64,000 nucleotides of DNA. Origin: Panagrolaimus kolymaensis (lineage: Eukaryota; Nematoda; Chromadorea; Rhabditida; Panagrolaimidae). The stretch is from the NCBI GenBank assembly GCA_028622995.1, contig JAJQJQ010000027.1, forward strand, positions 434,001-498,000, in the 5' to 3' direction. Every line of letters starts with the position of its first letter. Position 1 is the first letter of the stretch. The notes below the pieces were generated by a model that did not search any database, had not been told where the DNA came from, and was given only the letters and a program-made list of their open reading frames with translations. A program made the position numbers and the translations under genes. Below are positions 32,557 through 47,522 of the stretch, piece by piece.

Positions 32557-33632
32557 CGTTGCTAAAAACTAAAAATAACTTTTTTTAGAAATATTAAAAG
32601 ATACGACAAAACGAGATTAACAATATCTTAGCAAAAGTTTTTCAATAATGATTTACTATCCAAAAAAAGGAATAATAAATAAACGTCCATAAAAAGCTTC
32701 TTTTTTCACTATTTATTTTTTAGTTTTTTTGTAAAAGCACTTTCTTCCTAAACCTTTTAACTTAACTTTAAAAGCAAATTACCTTTTTATATATCAAATT
32801 TTTTTGGTCGCCTCAAAGGTTAAAAATTCAAGTTTTGTTTAACTTTATTTTTATCCATTGCATTTTTTCAATTTCTTTGGTTCCATTTTTTTTTTCTATC
32901 TTCTTCGCCTTTTTCGTTCCATAACAAATCTTTCAACCATATCCAGCCCAGCCATAATAAAATAAAAGTTACGCAACAAGCAAACAAATAATATCAAACT
33001 AAAAAGCAGCTTTTTTCCAATCACTTTCCTTTTCATTTTTTTTCAATTTACGTCAGCCAAAGTTTTTTAATTAATCCAATTTTTTTATTATTTTGTTTCG
33101 TTTATTCGCTAAATGAAAAAGAGATCTCAAAAACATGCAACAACGATAAACACAAATAAATTTTAGTTATCTTTTTAAAAAAGTTATCATATTTTTTGGA
33201 AAAAGCTGAAACTTAAATAATTTTAATTAAAACATTTTATCTTCATTTTAGCTTTTTTGTCTTTTTATTTATTCTTTGGCAGTTAACAACAGGCAGGTGT
33301 TATTGAAGGAAAGGGAAAGGCAGAAGCTTATGAAACTGCAATCAGAGAAAATGATCATTGTTTTTTTATTTTTTGAAAAACATTATCTTCCAGAATCACA
33401 ACTTTATAAAAAGACGGACTCATTTTTGGAGATGCAAGTATAATATCCTTTACAAACTTTGATTATTGGTGTTTGTCATTATTATTAGAAAGTTGCAAAC
33501 AGCTTTTTTGCATTACAGTTAACTTTCTTTTGATCTAAAGTTATTGGCTTTCGATCAAGTTTATTTCCCTCGGTTTTTTACGGTTGCATCCTTTATTAAT
33601 TAACCTTTTTATAAATAATCAAAACAACAAAA
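32557..33632. other. Intergenic, no gene seen
   Basis: About 1.1 kb of A/T-rich sequence: upstream of the histidine-rich gene and downstream of the thioesterase gene. Nothing recognisable apart from the likely trans-splice acceptor at 32562-32563 (minus strand). Confidence 0.45.
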
Positions 33633-34715
33633 TTATAATTTAGAATTTAATTCTTCAATTTTCGCTGCACCAGAATTAGCATCAACATCAGGATAAATTA
33701 AAACTTCTTGAGTGCTACTCATAATAAGTTGGCCATTTCTAGTCCAAATCCTTCCTTGAACTAATGAACGATTTGCACAATGTCCAATGCAGCTTTGTTC
33801 ATACAATAACCATTCATTTACATCAAATCGAAATTGATGAAACCACATTGAATGATCCAAAGAAGTGGATAATTTAAATTTAGTTCCTTGAATATATGGT
33901 AGCATTCCAGTTGAAACTAGTGTTAAATCAGACATATATGCAAGAGTGGTATGAGCTAGTTCAGGTTCAGATGAATCCACTGGATCCAAATAACGAAACC
34001 AACAATATTGTTCATTTATTCCAGAGTTGTTTTCTGGACCTTTAATAAATAAATCCACGTCAACCGGACGAATTTCGCATCGAGGTGCCACTCGTTGAGT
34101 ATTAATTGGACGAACAAGTTTAGGATCTTTTCCACTTGCAAGAAAATGATCTCGAGAAGCATTATATGGAACGAGATCTTCTGGTCGAGGAACTGGTGGA
34201 AATGGTGGATTTACAGCGAATGTGGAAGTACCTTCTTCCTAAAACAATACAATAATTAAATTAAAAATGGTTGATCGAGGTTTTGTGAGATTTAAAATTT
34301 TTCAAAACCCTAATAATGAGGATCTTTTACTTACTTTTTGAAATGAAAATTCGCTGCTATGAATAATACTTCCATTTTGTACAGCTTCAACGGTTCGAAT
34401 ACAAAAATTTCGTCCATTTCTTATTCGTTTAACTTCATATATAATTGGTTCTTTCTCGACTCCACCTCGAATAAAATAACAATGACTACTATTTACAAAA
34501 AATCCTTTGGGTACTGTCGCATATGCAGCTCGAAGAGCTTGAGCCAAAACTTGTCCACCAAATGCTCGAGATTTAGGTCCAGGTGCATCACATTCACCTC
34601 TAAATTTTTTTTAAAAGGGTTAATAATGGCTGTTGGTAATAGTAAATGAAAAATACCTGTAACAATCTGATTTAATTTTATCTAATCTCAACCAACGATG
34701 AGGAGAAGCAGACAT
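33633..34715 (-). CDS. ACOT8: Acyl-CoA thioesterase, ACOT8/TesB type, with peroxisomal signal
   Basis: Three exons (34657-34715, 34335-34599, 33633-34238) encode 309 aa. The enzyme hydrolyses acyl-CoAs to fatty acid and CoA. Two hot-dog halves are visible: GPKSRAFGGQVLAQALRAAY with SSHCYFIRGG in the first, and TTLAYMSDLTLVSTGMLPY with TSLDHSMWFHQF in the second. The catalytic triad of the family (Asp, Ser/Thr, Gln) maps to Asp in SLDHSMWF, Ser in NRSLVQGR and Gln in SSTQEVLI. The last three residues are SKL, a canonical PTS1, as in human ACOT8, so the enzyme should act in peroxisomal fatty-acid oxidation. The short first exon gives MSASPHRWLRLDKI. Confidence 0.93.
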
Positions 34716-35205
34716 ATTTTTTTTGAGAATAAAATTTAAATAATTTTCTTTAAATTTTATTTTCAACAACAAATATTTTGATGATGGTCAGTAAAGAAAA
34801 TTAAAATGATAAAAATTTAATAGCAAACAGCCATCATCAATATATGTATTTGATTTTTTTTTCTCTCTCACTCAGTCGATGTTTCAATAGATGCACAAAC
34901 ACTACAATCTTTGTTGGGTAAAGGAATAAAGAGACTATGACTATCAAAGAACCAAATTTGGTTGTAGTGATTTTTCATTAGACATTTTTTTCTTGGTTCG
35001 TTTTGATTGTGGCGGAGATGATACAACAAACTACACTACTATTTTCTTTGTTCATTCATCCACAATTATTGTGGGCAAATTTGATTAGAGTTCTTTTTTC
35101 ATAATTTGAAAATAAGATTTTGTAGCCGAAAATTATGATTATTCCAAAATATGTACCTCTTCTAATGTGAAGTCACAAATTTAATGCTTGCCGTTCGTTT
35201 TAATC

Positions 35206-35424
35206 TTATTTTTTTATTTTGTCTAAAAAAGCTTTTATGATTATCAAATAAATCAATGCAAGCAAAAACGTTAACATATCAAAAAGGAGTAACAAAAACG
35301 TAACAAGGAAAACCTTCGTTTTGAATGATAGGCGATAAGGCTTAGATGTAATTGGTGGAGATGGTTTAGCGGTTGGATCGGAAGGAATATCAACGAAGTC
35401 TATTTCGATAGAGAAAGCTTCCAT
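35206..35424 (-). CDS. Small single-pass membrane protein
   Basis: A 72-residue frame. The N-terminal 35 residues are acidic then Pro-rich (SDPTAKPSPPITSKPYR); a single long hydrophobic helix follows (VFLVTFLLLLFDMLTFLLAL), ending in a basic tail (FLDKIKK). A KxKK-like end could act as an ER-retrieval signal. An acceptor TTTAG lies three bases before the ATG, supporting the start and perhaps trans-splicing. The gene is 490 bases upstream of the thioesterase on the same strand. No family is recognised; it could be the last exon of a longer gene. Confidence 0.4.
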   Translation of the reverse strand: MEAFSIEIDFVDIPSDPTAKPSPPITSKPYRLSFKTKVFLVTFLLLLFDMLTFLLALIYLIIIKAFLDKIKK

Positions 35425-38400
35425 GTTCTAAAGAAATAAAAAACTTAGAAACTTTCCAAAAACACGAAAAAAATTAACGAAAGAAAAAGTGAAACTGATT
35501 CTTTGTCTGTTTTTTACTTACAATTTTATATTTGCCTCTTCATGCCTCTTTAGGGCGATGAATTTTTTGAAATAGGTAAAGCTTAAAATAAAAAAATATT
35601 ATTTAAATATTCAAAAAAAATATTCTTCTTTTATTCAATGAAAAAAATGGAAAAAGAAAAATTCGATCTATCGATTTTTAACCAAAGACCAATTTTTGTT
35701 CTTAGGAATGCCGATTCCTTTCTTTCTTATTTTCTTTCTTTATTTCTTCGTCCTCTTCTTCCAACAACATCGGATGGTTTTCATTCCTTTTTTCTTTTTT
35801 CAAGTTTTATGAGAAAATTTATGAGATTTTTGTCTTTTTTTCTTTTTCATTCATTTAAGAAAAAATTTCAAGGATCTTTTGTCGTAAATGCATGAGAGCT
35901 TTGGGCGCCCTTTTTTGATTCATACAATTGTTTTTGATTTAAAACCGTCGATTAATTAAAGAGGGTTAAAAAGCAATAAGAATAAAAATTATTTAAGTTA
36001 AACATTGTCAGAAACATTAAACAACTAAAGAACTCCAACCGCTTCTTCCAATTTCCATATTTATAACATTTATAAATAAAAAAAGTTACAGTATTTTTAT
36101 ATTTTTACTTTTTGTTGCAAAATTTTAGCTCTTTTTTATTTGGGCGTTTAATTAATTGGTCGAGGCTTTGCTTGAACATTTCATTTTTAATTTGCATTAT
36201 TAAATAATAAACAAAAATTATCCTTAATTTTGAGATGAAGACGACCCAACCATATTTAAGAAAATATCTGTGATAAATAATTCCATGAAAAGATTCTGCC
36301 ATTTTTAGAAACAAAAAGTATTATTCAATGCTTCAAGCCAGATTATTATGCTTTTCGTGTTTTTCCACTTTTTTTTTCAATTATTTTCTAAACATAAACA
36401 AAAAAGGCTTTATTATTCTTTCTTTTAGCCATTTGTAAAACATTTGGTGCAATGTCAATTTTTTTTGCAGCTTTCGCTTTTCCTTGAAAACAACAGATTT
36501 TTTAGTTTAAAAAAAGAGAGAGGAGGGATGACATAAAATGGTTTTTTTTGTACCAAAGCTTTTCAGATAGTTAGTTTATGTTTTTTATTTTTTCCTTCTC
36601 GAGACTAAAAAAAATTCTTGTAACGAAAAAGACGTGGTTATTTATTATATTGGCTTATTGCCAGTGGGAATAAAAAAAAAAGCAATTTCAATCAATTGAA
36701 AAAATAAAAAAATGAGAAAGAAGAGAGAAGAAGAAAAAAGAAATGGAACAAAAAAAAGCCAACAAAGAAAAAAGTGTTGGTTTTTCCAACACACCAAAAA
36801 AATATATATTATTTTGCTGCTGTCTGTCAACCATCCAATCCAACCAAGTGCAAGCAAGCAATCGTTCTTTCTCTCTCTTTCATGTTTCGTTCGTTCATTT
36901 TTTCTTTCCCAAAAAAAATAAAATAAAATCATTTGATTTTTTTTTGATTAATACCAAACTAAAAAAAAAATAGTGTGCGGCGAAACTGTATTTATTTATG
37001 CATGCTTTTTGCTTTTTATGATTCCTTCATCTATTTTTTTTAATGTTTGTTATATAATAATTTTTTTTATTATTTTTGATTGTCATGTCCCTTAAAAATG
37101 AATGTTAGAGAGAAGCCCCGTAACATTTGTTTAATAACCTTTTCAAATTTTTTTACTTGGTTGAAAGGTGAATTAATTTTGACTTTGAAAAAATTGATAT
37201 GGTTTGCTTTCATTTTTTGTCATTCGCTTGCTTTTATGTTGAAACACATTTTTAAAATCTTTCATTTCTTCTTCCCATGTGATTTTTTCATTTTTTTTCA
37301 TATTAAATTTTATTGACGTGATGAAAGTGGAAAATATGAACGCGCATACATAGTAAAAATAATTTATGAAGTTCGAGAACATCAACAATATTTTGTTTTT
37401 GGCGGCATTGGTATTTATTGAATATCTATGTTGTAGCATATTTTGATTAGAATATCAGATATTTTTTAAATCCCAACCAAGGCATTTTAAAAATGAGTGA
37501 AAGCTTTTTGTGGATGGAAATCCAAGAAATTTGTAATTGAGTCTTTTAAAATTTTCGTTTTTTTAATAAGCATACATATCGTATTGTAGGAATTTTGTCT
37601 ATCTTTTTCTCTGATAATCCTCTCTTTTTAACTTTCATTAATTCCATCAAATATCATTTCAATGCTTGCTTTTTTTCCAACATCATTTTCACATTTCAAC
37701 CAAAAAGTCATTTTTTACAAAACACATAGCTTCCACCTTTTTTGTCATCTGTTTATCATTAATAAGTGATACTTCTGACATTTTCATCCGTTAAAAAAAG
37801 TAAATAAATACAATGTCAACTTTAAGTGGATTCTCATCATCATCCTTAAAAAATTTGTTCGTCTTCTAATTCGTTTTTTTCAAGTGAATCTTCTTCTTCT
37901 CTTTTTTTGGGTTGCATCCATCCATAAAAAAAATTAAACTTTTCAGTTTTTGATTTGTTAATTGATACCTTAGGTTTTATCCTTGTTTGACAAAAAAAAA
38001 ATGCTACCATTTGAGCAAACTCTGATTTTTTTATTTATTTGAAAAAAAATGCTGCTGCTTGCTTTTTTTGTGGTGAACGAACAGCATACCAACAACATAC
38101 ATGACAACAACGGTGTCTTTTTTTCTCATTCTCCTTTTTGTTTCTTCCTTTTTTCCTGAATACATACATATATAGCGCGTGTTTGCTTGCTGTTGTTGTA
38201 TCATCCGATAAAATTATTGATTTTATGCGTGGCAATCATCAAAATGAGAAATAAAAACAAAAATCCTTTTTTTTTTAAATTTAAAATTAAAAGAATTGGT
38301 TCATCTTCTTTTTAAATCACTGCTCTCTTTAATATTCTGGGAAAAGAGTCTTTAAAAAATGGCGTTTAAGGAGTTTAACTATTTTAAAAAAATAAAAACC

Positions 38401-39318
38401 TTTAATAAAAGCTCTGAGAATACCCATAACTACAATAGATAAATATTCTGTAAACAACCGTTTGTTATGTGTTAATAAAAGCCTAAAAAAATTATTCATG
38501 GTTTTCTTCTCTTTTTCATTAGTTGTGTCTATTAAAAACATTTGATATTTATCGATCATGTGAGAAAAAAATGTTATTGCTATTCTTCGAGTGGTGTTGT
38601 TTTTATTTGAAACTCTCTTGCTTAATGGATTGAAACCTTGATGGAAAACTATTTTGCTTGTTTTTTCTTCGCTACACTTGCTTTAAAAAATGGGCCATAC
38701 AAAAATGCAACAGTTTTAACACATTAACTTTTCATAAGCTTTGATAACCGAGCCAATTCAATTATTTAGTATCCATCGATCGATGACTTTGAAAATAATT
38801 GTTTTTTGTTTTGTTTTCATCGTTGAAGCTTTCAAAAAAAATTTTTTGAGTGGCTCATACATATTCAATTGCTTGAGAGTAACACTTTGCCAATTTTAAC
38901 TCATGTTCAAGAAAAAAAATAGTTTCTTTTCTAAACTTTGCTCCTTTTTTTCTTTCGTCCATTATTGATCCATCATTTTTCATCCTTCGTTTTTTTCTTC
39001 TTCTGTATTTTGTACTGCGTATTTATTTTTTAACGTATTTATTACTTTGATAGCCGCGCATATGAATGTTATTCAAAACCAATGTAAAACATTCAGTAAT
39101 TCCTTTCATTTTTCAGTGTGCTGTTCACTCATCTCTTCATTCCATCACTACTAATCTCCATCTTTTCGTCTTCTTTGTCGCCGACCATCAGTATCAACAG
39201 AAGCAACGGCAGCGGATGAAGATTTTCTGCTTAGATTACAACATCCTCAAAATCCAAAATTAATCATCATTCTCAATAAAAAGAAAATTCAATTAGCTGC
39301 TGACTGAAAAGAAGAAAT
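35425..39318. other. Long gene-poor region
   Basis: About 3.9 kb with no supported gene. The open frames here (35638-35895, 36105-36314, 36645-36973, 37080-37439, 38035-38559, 39066-39263) are Phe/Lys/Ser-rich frames through A/T and CTT/GAA runs, several open on both strands at once. No RNA gene or repeat was recognised. Confidence 0.5.
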
Positions 39319-41027
<1,709 letters not shown>

Positions 41028-42262
41028 GAAGAAAGAAAAATTATTTTGTAAAATCTATTATTATGTTTTTTGTATGTTTTTTACGAGTCTCTCTTGTCAA
41101 AAAATGTTTGTGAGTGTTTAATTAATTTTCTTTGTTCATATATAAATATTCATTATCTTGTCTGGTTATTGTTGTTGTTTCACCATGTTTATGTACTTCC
41201 TTTTCCAACTTTTGACATACATTCATTCGATCCCCAAAAAACAAAACAAGAAAATCTTACAAAGTTGTTCCCCACCATTCGATGCGTCAATTATTCCTTC
41301 CTTTGTTTTTTGGTATTTTGGTTAAAGTTTTTATTATCGGGTTGCACTTTCAGAAACTCTATTAACTATCGTTGTTGTTATTGTTTCTTCAAAAAAACAC
41401 AAAGCTTTGTCCTTTCTCTCTTTTCTTTTCATTGTCGTCGTTAAGCTTGCTTTTGTCATCACCAAAAAAGTGTGCCTTCTTGATTGCTGCTGTTAAAATT
41501 AATATTATTAGTTTATGACAATCTCTAAATCGTTTAGAAAAAAAGCAAGCAAACAAACAAATTATTCAGCTGTTGTTGCTGTTTCTTTCTTATTTCTTGT
41601 AATTTATTAAAACTAAAAACACCTGTATTCATTAAATGCTTCATTTTAACATTTTTTTCATCCATTCGATTATTATTTGCTTCTTTCTCACTTTTACCAA
41701 AAAAATAATAAGTAAACCACACATTATTAACTTCCCTCGTCGTCTTCTGTTCTTTGTCTTTTTTATCATTAATTTTTTTCAAACATGTGATATTTTATTG
41801 GAATGTAAAAAAAGGTAATAATAAATAGTAAATTTTAACCAGCATCGAATTAGCCAAAGTTCAGCGCAAAATTTCGGAAGATGATATGATTGTGCAAAAG
41901 CATGATAGTGTAAAATCCATCCAAGGTAAAAGCTTCAAAAAAATCTTCATTCAGCGTAAGCATTTCCATAACAAAAAGCTTCATTCATGCTTGTTGGACA
42001 AGAAAATCTCTAACCCCTCAAGTTAGTTTAAAAGATCTTTGTCAAACCAAATAAACAACAATAGAGACAAAAATCAATCACAAATAATAGCTTTATTCAA
42101 AACACACATATTACATACATTTAAATCAAATCACAACAGTAAGTAAGTATTACAAAACAATGATAAACAAAAAATACATATCAAACACACACATATATGA
42201 TAAATCAACCCGACAAAACAAAAAAATGATACAAATACAAACAAATCAAAACAATAGAATGA
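41028..42262. other. Convergent 3' flanks
   Basis: Downstream of GOLPH3 (+) and of CC2D1 (-). Open frames at 41070-41444 and 41534-41818 are low-complexity and open on both strands. No RNA gene was recognised. Confidence 0.5.
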
Positions 42263-44732
42263 TTATCGACTAATTTTGACCCATTTATGAGCGATTGAAG
42301 GAGCTTGTTGACGTATTGCATTCGTTGCACCGGTATCGGTTTCAGTAATAGGACGGCTAACTCGAATTTGAACAGTTAATTTTCCACCAGTTTTTCGTCG
42401 ACCTTCAAGAATATCCACGCAAGAAGTGATGAGCGTTTGCTTTTCCAAAGCCGCAAGAGAAATATCAGCAGTTCCCCAAAGTTTATCAGCTCGTAAGAAG
42501 CTTCCCTTTTGATACACCTAAAAATGGAGGATGAACATATAACAAAGTGTATTTGAATCAAAGACAAACCTCAAACTTCAATGGAACTCTTCGAACTGTT
42601 CTTATAAGTTGACGAACTTTTCGATTGATTTTTAAGTTGATAATTTCATTGAATTCTAAAAAAGAACATAATTAGAATGAGTTTAAAGCAAACTAGTAAA
42701 CATTTCTAACGACACAAGGTAACAAGAACATACACTTCTAAACAAGCAAACATACCAGGATTTTCAGAGCCAGAAATAGTTTGAGATTTCCCAGTTTGAT
42801 GAGAGTCATGTGGAAAATGAAAGTTGTACTTCAAATAAATAGCCAAATGATGAGGTTTATAACCTTCAGCAACTTTCAAACTTTCGATATTCACAATTTT
42901 GCATTCCATTTGATCATCTGATACGCCTTTTTCGGTTGATATTTTCAAAGATGGCAAATTGAGTTCAGTGATTTTGATTGATGGCGTTTGACCAGATTCA
43001 AGCAATTGACGAAAATGTAATAAATCCATTTTGGTTTCACTCATAAGTTTCTCAAATATCATAACCGATCTTGAATCATTTCTTTCATTGAACGCTGTTC
43101 GATGTTGATCACAATATTGAACTTGAGATAAAAGTTGCTTTTCCACTTCTTGTAAAGAATCATCAGCTCCTGAAAAAGTTGATACAGTTAGAAACGAAAG
43201 AAATGAAAGCTACTAACCTTCACTGAATTGACGCATAAGATTTTTAGAAACACCAGATTGTGGAGGCAATGGAACATTTCGAATATCAACAGGAAGACCT
43301 CCTTCACATACTTGAATCAATGGTTCGAGTTTCTAAAAATGGAAAAGGTAAAACATTTCATAGCAATAAGTAAGCAAATACCTTAGAATTAAGTAACATT
43401 TCTTTAGCTTTTGGAATATTTCCAGCTTTCTTTGCTGCAAGTGCAGCTTCTTTAAATTGTTGTTGACGAGTAAGCAAAAATCGAAGTTGATTCCTTTCAG
43501 CGGTATCACCAGTAATTTGTTCAGCTTTTGGATGGACAGGAGTTGGATGATGAGCAGGTTTAGGCTTCATTTGAGCTGAAGGAGTTTGAGATGATGATGG
43601 AGCAGGTTGAGAAGGAGCAGCAGTACCAACAACAGCTTTAGCATATGGTGAATCTTCGAGCTTTGGTAAACCAGGAACCAATGGAAGACTTTTGAGATCA
43701 ATAGGACGTCCACGTTTATGAGCATTCATAGCATCTTTGAATTGACCAGAAAGTCGTACTTGCATTCGAGCTTTTGAATCTTGCTCTTTGTTTTTGAATT
43801 CTTCTGCAAGTTCCAGCAATTTATCATAACGTAATTCAAGTTCTTCAAGGAGACTCTTTGGAGCAGGTTTGATTTTCTTTCTCTACAAAAACAAACTTAT
43901 GAAAAATAAAATAAGACATTGAAAACAAACCTGATAAGGTGTCGGAGTACCAGGAACTTCAGCTAAATCAGCAAGAGTCAAATCACTTTCTTTAGCCACA
44001 TTCAATGCTTGTTCGAACATTTCAACTTTTGCAGCAAATTCTTTAGCATTTGGAATATCATTGGCTTCTTTAGCATCAACCAGATTTCTTGTATAAGCTT
44101 CGAATCGTTTTAGTAAAATTTGACGAACTTGATCAGCTTCAGATAAAGATTCATTGGATGCTGGTTTGGGAGTTGGTAGTTGTTGAGAAGTAGCAGTTGA
44201 AGGAACTTGAGAATGAGATGACGTTGATAATGGAGGAGATTGCATTGCGCTGGAATGTCTTTGAGGCAATGGTGGTGGAGGTCCAAGAGATACAGCAGGT
44301 GGAACACCTCTTGATGGCGGTGGTGGAGGCGATTCAGCACTTCTTTTTTGTGGACTTGGATTTGATCGAATTGGCGGCGGTGGTGGAGGAGATTCGAGTT
44401 CAACTTCGCCCATCAAATCTGCGAGTTCATTCTAAAAATTGGCAATTAACATATTTCAATGAAAGAATGTTGCACCAATGTTTTCAAAGGAAAAGTAAAA
44501 AACGAACCTGTAAATCTTCATCATTTTCAAGTTCATCATCATCAAATTCCATATCATCTGGATCTTTTAAAGCTTGATTGAGCATTGCAGGAGTGACTTG
44601 TTTTTGAGCTGGAGGTGGTTTTGATTTTGCTTTAGGTTTTGATTCCCCTGATAAAGCTGCAAGTTCTGCCAAAAGTTCTTGATCATCATCAATATCACCA
44701 TAAAGTTCTTTTTGAAATTTCTGAAGATCCAT
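42263..44732 (-). CDS. CC2D1: CC2D1 (Lgd) endosomal-sorting protein, DM14 repeats plus C2 domain
   Basis: Seven exons (44508-44732, 43931-44431, 43382-43882, 43218-43332, 42756-43169, 42570-42655, 42263-42517) encode 698 aa. The family (human CC2D1A/B, fly Lgd) binds the ESCRT-III protein CHMP4/Shrub and controls endosomal sorting and Notch signalling. The N-terminus is acidic with ELYGDIDDDQELLAELAAL, followed by Pro-rich tracts. DM14-type repeats are visible: QILLKRFEAYTRNLVDAKEA, KARMQVRLSGQFKDAMNAHK and RFLLTRQQQFKEAALAAKKA, each with a conserved basic/aromatic helix and the KSLPLVPG or RNVPLPP linker. The C-terminal third is the C2 domain, including YLKYNFHFPHDS, GTADISLAAL and GGKLTVQIRVSRP. 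An acceptor TTTTCAG about 40 bases upstream of the ATG is consistent with trans-splicing. Confidence 0.94.
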
Positions 44733-45483
44733 CGTTGTCGTCGTTGTGTAAAGCTATTGTGAACTATCAATCTGAAAATAATGATGTTGTTAATTTACAA
44801 AATGAAAATTCAAAGTAAAATAATGAGTCACGAGGAAGGAAGGAAGAATAACACGCATAAAATAATCCAAAAAAAGTGAACAAACAGCTTTTAAATTTTC
44901 TTTCTGAATTTTGTTTGTTGTTTTTTTTTATTTTCACATGGGAAAAAACGACTCGCGTTTTATTTTGCAGGTTGCCTCCTCAAACACCCGAGGCAATGTT
45001 AATGAAACTCTTGGATGAGAAACTTTGCTTCGTTATCTTTTTTTTGTAAATTTTATCATCTTCAGCAAATACATATAAAGCCATGTCAAAAAAATGTGAT
45101 TTACGATGTTTCTTTTGCCTCGAAAACTACAAAGCTTGAGCTTTTTATGTTTAAAATAAGGGCTATGAAAGAAGGATCAAATTCATGAAATAGTCGCATT
45201 TTATATAATATTGGTTCATCCATCAAAAACTTTTCCCACATGTCTTGTAAGCATTTATTAGCCACAAAGAATACAGTTAATAATCGAGTGGAAAACTCTT
45301 ACATAAGTATTATGTGTTCAAAGAAAAATTACCAAAAAAAACTCTCAAGAAAATGGTTTATTGACTATTTACAAAACAAAAACAAAGCATACACATTATT
45401 AAAAAGTATGAATACATCACAAAATGGTAAAAATGAAAAACAACATTAAAAAAAAGAATACAATTAAAGCAACAACAAAAATA
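44733..45483. other. Intergenic, no gene seen
   Basis: Between CC2D1 (5' side) and the TSPO-like gene (3' side), both on the minus strand. The frame at 45240-45449 is low-complexity. Confidence 0.5.
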
Positions 45484-46267
45484 TTAATTCTTCTTGCTAT
45501 GGTTCATTTGAGCGATACTGTAGTGGTAAACGGCAGAGAAAATTGACCAAATAACATGAGGAACAGACAACCAGAAAGCAAGATCATCAATTGGACGATA
45601 AGCATAAGCGAAAGCAATGGCAGCTGCGGCGATTCCAATCTTGTAATACGAGACCTAAAAATGGAATAAGAGGATAACCAAGAACGAGAGAAATTTAATA
45701 AATCATATTCATCTAAGTAAAAAGTTTGCATGCATACCATTTGATAGTTTTGCTTCTTGACTTCACAACCATACATCATTGAAAATACAGCATGACAGGT
45801 ATAAAACATAATTGCAATCTTTGACCAAAATGTTGCAAGTCCTAAAAAACGGCAATGAGTATGTATTTTGAATATAAATATGGAAGTTACAAACCAGCTG
45901 AATTCTTGATGACGAGATAAGTAGCATATCCAAGAGGAGCAAGAGTTAAAAAGCAAGTACCAGAATGGAAACTTGCTTTTCCTGGAGCCCACTTCGGCTT
46001 CTTTGCACGCTAAAAATGGGACTTGTAATGTTTTGATGAAGAAGAGAAATGATGACATACATCAAGGAAAGTTCGATAAGCTCCACCTGATGCAGATGAA
46101 GCAAGTTCAATGAGACCAAGACCCATAGGAATCTGAAACAAATAACGTTAATAATGATCATAAAAGGTTGAAAAGATAAAACAAACAGCTGAAATCAAGA
46201 AGATATTGATGAGATCAGAGAAACCCCAATTATGGGGTGTTGTTGCAGCAGCGTAAAGAGACGACAT
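45484..46267 (-). CDS. tspo: TSPO/MBR-family membrane protein
   Basis: Five exons (46187-46267, 46061-46132, 45895-46009, 45738-45841, 45484-45654) encode 180 aa. Translocator proteins are five-helix membrane proteins, usually of the outer mitochondrial membrane, that bind porphyrins and sterols. The sequence fits in length, hydrophobic pattern and the start of the core: GGAYRTFLDRAKKPKWAPGK corresponds to the KPxWxPP block, then LAPLGYATYLVIKNSAG to the GYGSYLxWKELGG block. The last helix PHVIWSIFSAVYHYSIAQMN is the counterpart of the C-terminal helix. The family WxPP motif is reduced to WAPG, so this is a divergent member and the call is moderate. An acceptor TATTTTCAG 17 bases before the ATG suggests trans-splicing. 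Confidence 0.72.
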
Positions 46268-47522
46268 CGTGAATGACAAGATTCTGAAAATACCGAAATA
46301 TGAATGGTTGATTGAAAAAAAAAATGGAGAAGAACAAAATCATAAAACCGTGAAACAAAATAATAAAGAATTGTCAAAGATTATTTCAAAACTTTTTACA
46401 AACTAACGGATTTTTTTTTGTAACAAAAATTTACTAATGTTTTATTTTATTTTACTTTTTGTCCTCTAAAAATATTAACAAAGACTTTTTTCTTTCACAA
46501 CAAAAACATTCAAATAAAAAATACTGCCATTGTCAAAAATAAAAATGAAAGAAAACAACGCATATTTATATACCATCAATTCATCTTCATTCATTCCTCC
46601 ACTTTTTTTTTCTTTTGCAACCAATGGAAATTGGGAGAAGTATGTATTTATTTCGAAAAAAAATAACAACAAAAACATTAAAAAAGAACCGAAAAGAATG
46701 GAAGAAATTGAGAGAACCAAAAAACAACAACGTTATGTTGTTGTTTTTTTTGTTTATCCATAGTTTTGTTTCCTTGACTTTCTCTTTTTTTTATTAAAAA
46801 AGCAAAAGACGCAAAAAAAAATTTTTAACCTTTGAATGAAAAAGGCACGTTTCGAAAATATCAAAAAAAAGCAATAATTGTTTTTTTATTAATGAAAATC
46901 AATGAGTAATAATTATTGGATGTAAAAAAGATGCATAACAAAAAATTACTGGTTTCTCTGTAGTTTTGGTATTATTTTTTCGTTTTTTTCTTGCTTTCTT
47001 GTTTATTTGTTTACTCTCTCACTTTTTTTTCATTGCTGCAATCTTTGGTTTCATTTGCCCCTCACTTCTTCAATCTTTGATGTACTTCATTTATTCATTT
47101 TTTTGGCCCTTGTAATTTCACAAAAAAAATTATGCTATGTTAAAAGTTTAAAAATTGAGAGGGTGATGGATTTTTTTTTGCAATCAAAGAAAATTTTTTA
47201 TTTTAGTAAAAACACATAAATAAATGGGTTTAAAAGTTCAGACGGCACAAAAGTTATTTTTTTATTTTTTTTCTATGAAGCTCACAATTTTCTGGATTAA
47301 TGGTGAATAAGTTTTACAATAAAAAAAACTCTATCTCTCTTTTTTGATAAATTAAAAACAAGCCTATTATTAATCACAAAAATTTAACTTTTTCTTGAAA
47401 ATGTGCTTCATTTTAATTAAGAATACCAAATTTTTTATTATTCGTCGTTTACAACTCTAAACTTTTACAAAATGCATAATTTTTGTTAAAAAAACTATTA
47501 ATGATAAAACACATTCAAAAAT
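46268..47522. other. Intergenic; holds copy 2 of the duplicated block
   Basis: Upstream of the TSPO-like gene and downstream of the cysteine-rich gene. It contains the duplicated block 47030-47235. Open frames at 46475-46797 are low-complexity on both strands. Confidence 0.5.
47030..47235. repeat. Copy 2 of the duplicated noncoding block (copy 1 at 28529-28735)
   Basis: Same order and orientation of shared blocks as copy 1, 18.5 kb away. Here it lies about 290 bases beyond the stop of the intact cysteine-rich gene, so this copy is probably the source. The extra sequence between block and gene here is missing in copy 1. Confidence 0.85.

Noticed and set aside
36645..36973. Three overlapping frames with S/F/K-rich content
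   Set aside because: Homopolymer and CTTT runs; open on both strands at once; no conserved features.
44110..44577. Alternative frames over the Pro-rich part of CC2D1
   Set aside because: Shadows caused by repetitive codons of the Pro/Gln tracts; the CC2D1 frame has domain support.
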